A stretch of DNA of 64,000 nucleotides from Hemerocallis citrina (taxonomy: Eukaryota; Streptophyta; Magnoliopsida; Asparagales; Asphodelaceae): NCBI GenBank assembly GCA_017893485.1, contig CM030366.1, positions 103,885,796 to 103,949,795 on the forward strand, read 5' to 3'. Both the position numbers and the translations under genes were made by a program. Under the pieces are notes generated by a model, which saw only the letters and a list, made by a program, of their open reading frames with translations, had not been told where the DNA came from and made no database searches. This document shows positions 57,713 to 64,000 of the stretch, in pieces (position 1 is the stretch's first letter; each line of letters opens with the position of its first letter).

Positions 57713-60700
57713 TGTAACACCCCGAATTCCAAATACGACCGAATTCGAAGTTTCACATGATCTTTACACTTCACTTCGTACAATTTTACCAGGAAATTTG
57801 AACTTTTTATAATACAATAGAGTCATTTACATTTATTTACACAGCGGAAGATAAAATGAAGCACAATAATGAAAAATTATACAATTGCAACATCTTTAAC
57901 TTTTAAATAAATCAATAGCAATATATCAACTTTATATCTTCACGAATAATCCAATTCGTGCATATAAAACTGTCGGCACGTTAGTTGCTTACAATTGACG
58001 AAAATGTTACACACAGTCGTCCTCTCTATGCCCAAATTATAACGATCTTAATACTTCAACAAACCACAAACTTGAATGCAAATAAAGTGTTAAATGTGAC
58101 TACACTAAACATGTAAGTATATGCAATGCTTTAATACCTAATGCAGATATTTTATACTAAGATGACACTAATGCATACTTGTTCGGATTCTATGCATCCC
58201 ATACTATATAGGTCAGAGGGCAAGCACCTACGTACTCCATATTAAATGGTTCGATCCCTCGCCATGATAACTACCCAGTAATAAAGCAAGGTTTAGATCA
58301 TTCCACGAGTACGAATTCCTGTCCCGGAGTCCACCGCCCAATTGTTATAACAAAATTCTCGTCGTGCGAATATCTCGCAAGTGCCCCTCTAGCCCCGGTA
58401 TACGTATATACATTGGAGTACGACAAACTATCCGCCCGACTACGCATAGTTCCGGATTTAAAATAAAAGCTCATCTCCCACGAAGTAACCACAGTCCCGG
58501 AATTCACCGCCCGACTATATAGAGTTCCCCACTTACGTTTGCCCAAGTTTTACTACATCTTTACTTATGTGCCTAGTTCTTAAGTTCAAGACATGAATAA
58601 ATTATCATACCTAGAGTTAGTCTTACCCCCTACCGGACTTAAATCACAAATACCAAGATAGCTTCATGGCCAAATCTCAAAATATAACTCAAATCTTTTA
58701 ATTCAACAATGCCGGTACTCGATGTCTCACTAAACCTCTAGATCACAACCTTTCATGTACAAGAATTCATGGGTACTCATACCCTTCAATAATCATGTGT
58801 TAACTCAATGTATTCTTATCTTCAACATATTCACAAATTTAATCAATGCTTCATGAGTCATTTATTCATTCTTAATTCAAAATAAAACAATATCTCCTTT
58901 CATGAACATAAATTCATCAACTTTAAGTCTCATTAGCAATTTAAGCTCACATAATATATCTCAACCCACATCAAGTATTTCTTAAACCAAATGAGTGTAT
59001 AATCTCTTCAAGAAAACTCAATTCACATAACAATATTCTACTCTTCTGTAACTCCTATTTCCCCGTATTGGTATTTTGTACTGTTTTGTGCCTCCTTGTA
59101 CTCTCTCGTCTATTTTGATATCATGTAATTTCTTCTGATTGAATGGAATTATTATTCTTGTCTCAACTCGAATTTGTGGGTTCTTTTATCAACTTCGTTT
59201 GTGTGCCTCTTGCACCGTTCTTCATGAGAAATAGACCGATTCTTCTCGTTGATCTCTCTAATCCCCATTATTGTGCATTTTGATCACTTCTCCTGTTGGG
59301 CCCTTTTTGAAACGGATCCCCAAAACCCTTGAACCCGCAAACCCGCTAACCTAGTATATAAACCCTACCCTAACCCTAATTAACCCCGCTACTGTTAAAC
59401 CCTAATTATCTTTCCCTACCGCCGCTATCACCCCGTCTCCTTCTCCGTATCTTTCGCCTTTAACCATCTCCCCATCTCCGATCATCGCTCGCCCCCATCC
59501 GCCTCGTCTCCCTCTCGTCTTCACAGCCACCACCAGACCACCACCATCGTCCTCCGTCTTCGCCATCGAACCCAACACTCCCGAACCCATCACCTCGCCA
59601 CCTCCGAATCCCACTTCTCCCCTGTTCGAACCCACAAACAGAGCACTCGCCGCGCCGTCGCTTCTCGACGTCGTCGCCGCACTCCGTCGTTGCCATAGTC
59701 GCCGCCAGCGAAGCAGCCACGCCGTCGCTCCTCTCTCGAGCTCTACTCAGCCGAACGAAGAACGAAGAAGAAGAGGAAAAGGGCGGGAGCGAATCACCGC
59801 CGTCCGATCGCATCAAGATTCGTGCCCTGATCGGTGTTCTGTGTTTCGCCACAGAAAATCCAGGGGCCGTGTTCGCTGTTCTGGGATTGGATCCGGTGCA
59901 CAGGAGAGATCTGATTGGATCGTTCTGCTGTTCCGTGTTCTACCCGCGCCAGATCCCACTTTGCCGTTCGCTTTTTGGGCCGATCCTGTGTGCGGGGAAA
60001 ACGCGATCTCCGATCGGTTTTTGCACGCGCTTTTTGAGGACATCTTCGGGGATTTTTCTTCTCAATTGCTTCGACAAGCGGAGTTTATAATCGTCGATTT
60101 AAGGCAAGTATTCATCTTGTACACTTTATTGCTCTAGTACAAGTTTTCTTGTAAATACCACATATAGTTAGATTGTGACTCCCTTTGAAATATCATTGTA
60201 AATCAATTTTGAACCTTCAAACCCACAAATCTAAGAGTCACAAAACTTTCTCGTATTAAATAATAATCAATTGGACTCTTTTATCTCCTTGAACACATGA
60301 ATCACATGGACATATGAATTAAGGACCCCTAAAATTTGTAGACGCATATAAAGTTAGTATTTTGACGAATTTGCGACTATTGTGACTTGAAAAATATTTA
60401 TTAGTTGCTGTTTTGACCTCCATGATTATGTATTTATGCTACTTAATAACGTAGACACCAAATCACATATTTCCATGAAACCTACATTAGTAAATAAATT
60501 CTAGGTGTTGCTGTCTGAATATTCTTTTGCGGTTTCGACCCTTTTATCATTGGAATTTGGGCCCGAGCCCTGAATATAAAATGTAGATATGGATGTGTAG
60601 ATGTTGATAGACTCCAAGTTGATCGAATTTGGAGCTACGGTCTAGGAGTTATTGCAGTTATACTGCAGCTGTGTCAGTAGACGCAGTTTTGCAAAAACTG

Positions 60701-62156
60701 CTGTAATTATTTACTTTGCGAATTGATTTAGCTGTGTAAACAGCGAGCGTTTGACCCCAAATTTTATATGTAGTTGCTGGACACCATATAGGACATCCCT
60801 AATTTTTTTCTAGAATTAAATCACAATGTTTTACATATGTATGCTTGCTTGATAAGAGTTAATAAAAGTAACAAGCCGGGGTTATGGGAAAGACTATAGA
60901 ATGGACAATATAGATAAGTGTACTCGGAAGGGGGCCCGTGTTTCCCAATACTTGGTTCATGAACTTGTTGTATCTTGTTCGATTCATGGAGTCGGTTACT
61001 CGGCTCATGAACTTGTTTGATTCTTGAACCCATTGTGCGGTTCTTGAACTTGCTTGTGGATTCGCGAACTTGTTTCGTGAACTTGTTATTTAATTTCTGA
61101 TTCATGAACCATGGCTTGCTTGATACTTGATACCTGAGTACGCCGCCCTATAAAATCCATTACTAGGTCTAAACGAAACTGTTTGACTGTAGCAACCATG
61201 TAGTAAAAGAATGGATGCATGTCGTGCTACCTAGATAGTAATCACCACTAGACTTGAACTTGATAATTTTGAACTAGATAACTTGATACTTGAGACTAGA
61301 TAACTTGATAACTTGAGCTAGACAACTTGATACTTGGACTTGACATTTGAGGCCTGACATTCAAAATAACATATGACACTAGGCTTGAGGTTGTCGCTTG
61401 ATATTAAATACCCTTATAGGTGTACCTGACATGTGTTTCACCACTAGCAGTTGTTATCCAATCTAGTTATTAAGATGTTCCCTCTTGCTAGCTAGTCTTT
61501 GAATTTGTCCACTACTTCTTATAACTCTGTTTATTCTTGATTCCAATTCTTGTTTTTTCCTTACTTGTACTTGCTTTCACTATTTGTGGCCCTAGCTTGC
61601 ATTAAGGGCATTTTTCCTTGTTTCCCCTTTGTTTCCCTGTTTATATTATTAAGCAGACTTGGAGACGCGGTTCCTGCTGGAATTGGCGAGCAGACCTTTC
61701 AGGTTTTGCTTGGAGCAAGGACCTGTTTAAATAGTTGCTTTCCTTAAGGTATTTATTTCTTCTGCTGTTTAAGACTTGTTTTCGAGTTGCACTTGATCCA
61801 GACATGAGGACTATTTGAATATTATTTGTTTAAATTGTTTTCTGTTGCTTAATAAATTATTCATGCATGCTTGGTTATATATAAATCTGGTTATATTCTT
61901 GTTATGATGCTGAGTCGATCCTACAGCTTATGGATGATGTAAAAATCATTCGCTGGGCTTCGTCACGTGCTCGTATTCCATATTTTTGGGAAGCGGGGCG
62001 TGACATCTTCTTTTTAAAACAAAAGTCATACTCTTATATACATTAATTTGAAGTCATCAACTCTTTTTTATCTCAATTTCTTCTTTTATTTCTCAAAATA
62101 TACATGAAAACTTCTAAAATTATTTTTAATAAATTCTATATCATTTTATAGGAATA
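57713..62156 (-). mobile_element. Antisense family B LTR fragment, split by a solo LTR
   Basis: Begins TGTAACACCCCGAATTCC, the inverse of the family B end at 52,347-52,363. It continues with blocks shared with 35,286-38,380 (GTACAATTTTACCAGGAAAT, ACACAGCGGAAG, GTCCTCTCTATGCC). LTR sequence is 57,713-59,046 and, after the solo LTR, 62,006 to at most 62,156. No right terminus is seen. It interrupts the plus-strand family B LTR just short of that LTR's end. Confidence 0.7.
59047..62005 (+). mobile_element. Solo LTR, family A
   Basis: TGTAACTCCTATTTCCCC...GCGGGGCGTGACA, 2959 bp, with perfect TSD TCTTC (59,042-59,046 and 62,006-62,010). Internal order matches the other family A LTRs: TATA (TATATAAACCC, about 59,353), telo-box-like CCCTAACCCTAA, CTTGATACTTG-type repeats at 61,090-61,340, and CAGCTTATGGATGATG near the end. 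No internal domain. Confidence 0.93.
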
Positions 62157-62186
62157 CTAGGTTTGCCCGTGGACACGTGCCTACAA
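62157..62186 (-). mobile_element. Second candidate Helitron 3' terminus
   Basis: CTAGGTTTGCCCGTGGACACGTG is homologous to 15,341-15,363 and, further in, both have CATAT(G/A)AAAAGCC(T/C)TGTAAA. The hairpin here is weaker than at 15,351. If correct, the element extends right and would contain the SNF2-like exon at 63.5 kb. Confidence 0.42.
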
Positions 62187-62503
62187 CACGTTTTCGTGAA
62201 GAATGATTTGTATGCAGCATATAAAATGCCCTAGGTTGCCAGTGGACACAATGCAACATATAAAAAGCCCTGTAAAAAGTTAAGTATATGCACGTTTTCA
62301 TGAAGAATGTTTTATATAGATGTGTATTTAGTAGTAGACATTGAGTTGTTTATATTCATGAAGAATTAAGTTGCTGATTGGTTTATATCTTGCAGGATAA
62401 TTTGTCAGAAGATCGGGATCGAAATTAGTTGTTATGTGTGACTCAAACATGAGAGCAAATGTATGATTTTCATATAGTTAACCATGTATGATTTTAAAAG
62501 AGG

Positions 62504-62508
62504 TTAAA

Positions 62509-62564
<56 letters not shown>

Positions 62565-62590
62565 GAGAGAGAGAGAGAGAGAGAGAGACT
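62504..62590. repeat. (GA)n microsatellite
   Basis: Two GA runs (about 62,504-62,560 and 62,566-62,588) separated by CTT-containing interruptions. Confidence 0.95.
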
Positions 62591-62672
62591 TTTTACTTGG
62601 TATGAGAGTTGATGGTGGTTGTGGTCGAAGCTGGAAAATGGTAATACGGCAATGATTAGTGATTGTTGTCAG

Positions 62673-62790
62673 TGATGCCAAACTGACTGAGGCCAGATAT
62701 GTGAGATTCCTTTGGTGGTCAATGACGCCAAACTGACCGTGAGAGGCCGGATATGTGAGATTCCGAAGGTGGCTCTGATATTACTTTTCC
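62673..62790. repeat. ~48-bp tandem duplication next to a PBS-like site
   Basis: GA(T/C)GCCAAACTGAC and GGCC(A/G)GATATGTGAGATTCC occur twice (from 62,673 and 62,723). Directly after is GGCTCTGATATTA, the inverse of TAATATCAGAGCC, a one-base variant of the Met-tRNA PBS. A minus-strand LTR could start near 62,790, but I cannot define its ends. Confidence 0.5.
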
Positions 62791-63419
62791 ACTGCGTCCA
62801 TGGTGAATACACATTTTAATTGTGTCTCGCGAAGGAACAACATAAATTACTATACATGCTTCATATGTATGTGTAGAAAGACTTATGTGCACATATCCTA
62901 ACTGAACAACTTCCTCATCCAAATGTACTAATGTTGGAGAATATTTTGAGAAGATATTTGTTATTATAACAAAGGAAAAAAAATGTAGGATTATATAAAT
63001 TTTCAAATAACAGATACATGACAGTTTTAGAATTATTATATTCCATATAATCATGTATTTTTCGATTTTAATTTTAAGTTAAATTTACTCGAAGTCTCTT
63101 GAATTGTAATTTCTTTTGCCTGTTTGGTGAACAGTGACTATTCGAAATAGTAAATTTCTTATAGTTGCGGGCCCTCTGGCCTAAAACTGTCCAACCATAT
63201 GTCCTCATAATCTGCTGGGTTCTTCCAGTCTTTCAGTACTTTAAATAGATAATGATCATCAAGGATAAACTAACTGTGGTGGTTTAAACTTCACTTCTCC
63301 ATCATTAAATTTGTGGTGTTTCTGTTACTATTCTTGATCATGATACTTGATTAAATGTGTTTTCTTATCATTAAAAAGGTAAAATAATAAAATAGGATAA
63401 ACTATGACTTTCTTATCAA
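62791..63419. other. No gene recognised
   Basis: AT-rich; the 111-codon minus-strand frame 62,719-63,054 has no recognisable domain and overlaps the duplication and PBS-like site. Confidence 0.5.
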
Positions 63420-63424
63420 TGTGC

Positions 63425-63683
63425 AGGAACTGGAAAGTCAAAGGCTCTCCAGAATCTGTCAATGCAACTGCGGAAGTGCTGCAACCATCCTTATTTGTTT
63501 GGGCATCTGGAAAGTTACACATAGTTGGACACAGTTTTGCTCTTTTCCACAATGACTAAACTCATGAACATTCTTGAAATACACTTACAACTCTCTAATT
63601 TCAAGTACCTTAGGCTTGATGGGTCAACCAAGACTGAAGAACATGGAAGTTTGCTTACAAAATTCAATGCACCTGACTCTCCT
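63425..63683 (+). pseudogene. SNF2-family chromatin remodeller ATPase exon fragment, broken
   Basis: 63,534-63,683 encodes [20 protein letters not shown] followed by [20 protein letters not shown] and [10 protein letters not shown]. This is the start of the helicase C-terminal domain of SWI/SNF-type ATPases (motif region around LFSQMT and YLRLDG), most like plant BRM/CHR12-type proteins. Upstream, after an AG at 63,424-63,425, [11 protein letters not shown]...[10 protein letters not shown] is open but in a different frame; about two bases appear lost before VLLFS. A stop and divergence follow DSP. ATP-binding motifs and all else are absent, so this is a captured or pseudogenised piece of a nuclear gene. 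Confidence 0.78.
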
Positions 63684-64000
63684 TAATGTTAGGAAATTTA
63701 GTAAAAATTTTGACAGAACCTCCCCTAAAATATTAGTCCTTTTGCAGCAATTCCTTACGAAATTCTGCTAACAATTAAAAATATAACATCACAGGCAATA
63801 AATATCAATTCTCCCCAGGCCAAACCAAGCAACATCACACAGACATCATATATATAAGGCTCTGGGGAAAAAATTTATAATATAATGCAAGATACAAAAT
63901 AAAAACCAAAATTTCGTTTGAAAACTTAATAGATTTTTAAAAAAACCTTTGAAAAACCTTTCAAAAATTAAACACAGAACCCAATACTCCACAACTTTGC
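63684..64000. other. No gene recognised
   Basis: AT-rich tail of the window; a short (AT)n at about 63,848-63,857. Nothing else is supported. Confidence 0.5.

Noticed and set aside
62719..63054. 111-codon minus-strand frame
   Set aside because: No domain, AT-rich, and overlaps a tandem duplication and a PBS-like site.

Overview
The window looks like nuclear DNA of a flowering plant: AT-rich, no operons, no compact intact genes, short exon-like blocks with GT/AG borders, and plant transposable elements layered on one another. I find no intact host gene, rRNA, tRNA or CRISPR array. Every recognisable coding stretch is transposon-derived or a broken copy of a host exon. Most of the sequence can be assigned to elements by terminal motifs, primer binding sites (PBS), polypurine tracts and target-site duplications (TSDs).

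Left part (1-15,500). A decayed Ty1/copia element runs off the left edge. Next is a minus-strand mosaic (2.1-6.1 kb) that combines the C-terminal half of a Helitron Pif1-type helicase with exon fragments of at least four unrelated host genes: serine carboxypeptidase-like, lung-seven-transmembrane/TMEM87-like, DUF3700 aluminium-induced protein and CYP18-1-like cyclophilin. Several keep splice sites, so this looks like a Helitron that captured exons. A TRIM-like mini-retrotransposon with an 89-bp interior follows (6.4-7.0 kb), then a strong hairpin, a dead PIF/Harbinger element split by a non-autonomous hAT element, and a 5'-truncated RTE-like LINE.

Middle part (15,551-26,184). A foldback DNA transposon with arms of about 0.9 kb sits in a TA microsatellite. 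A gag-only Tat-like Ty3 element (19,703-25,807) has inserted into its right arm. That element has two tandem-repeat arrays between gag and the 3' LTR. A small MITE with the same type of terminus lies at the inner edge of the right arm.

Right part (26,782-62,010). This is a stack of nested LTR elements whose boundaries are mostly fixed by TSDs. A Tat-like element (LTR 26,782-34,346, broken gag, start of protease at about 53,087) is interrupted four times by large LTRs of a family called B here (TGTAA...GTTACA). These B copies are in turn interrupted by members of a 3-kb LTR family called A (TGTAAC...GTGACA). Inside the B LTR 38,482-52,363 lies a 5'-truncated Tekay-like Ty3 element, whose RNase H is split from its integrase by a LARD-like non-coding element (39,884-46,822).

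The last 2 kb carry a possible Helitron end and a broken SNF2 chromatin-remodeller exon. Damage across unrelated elements is mostly C-to-T or G-to-A, as expected from deamination of methylated cytosine in silenced heterochromatin.
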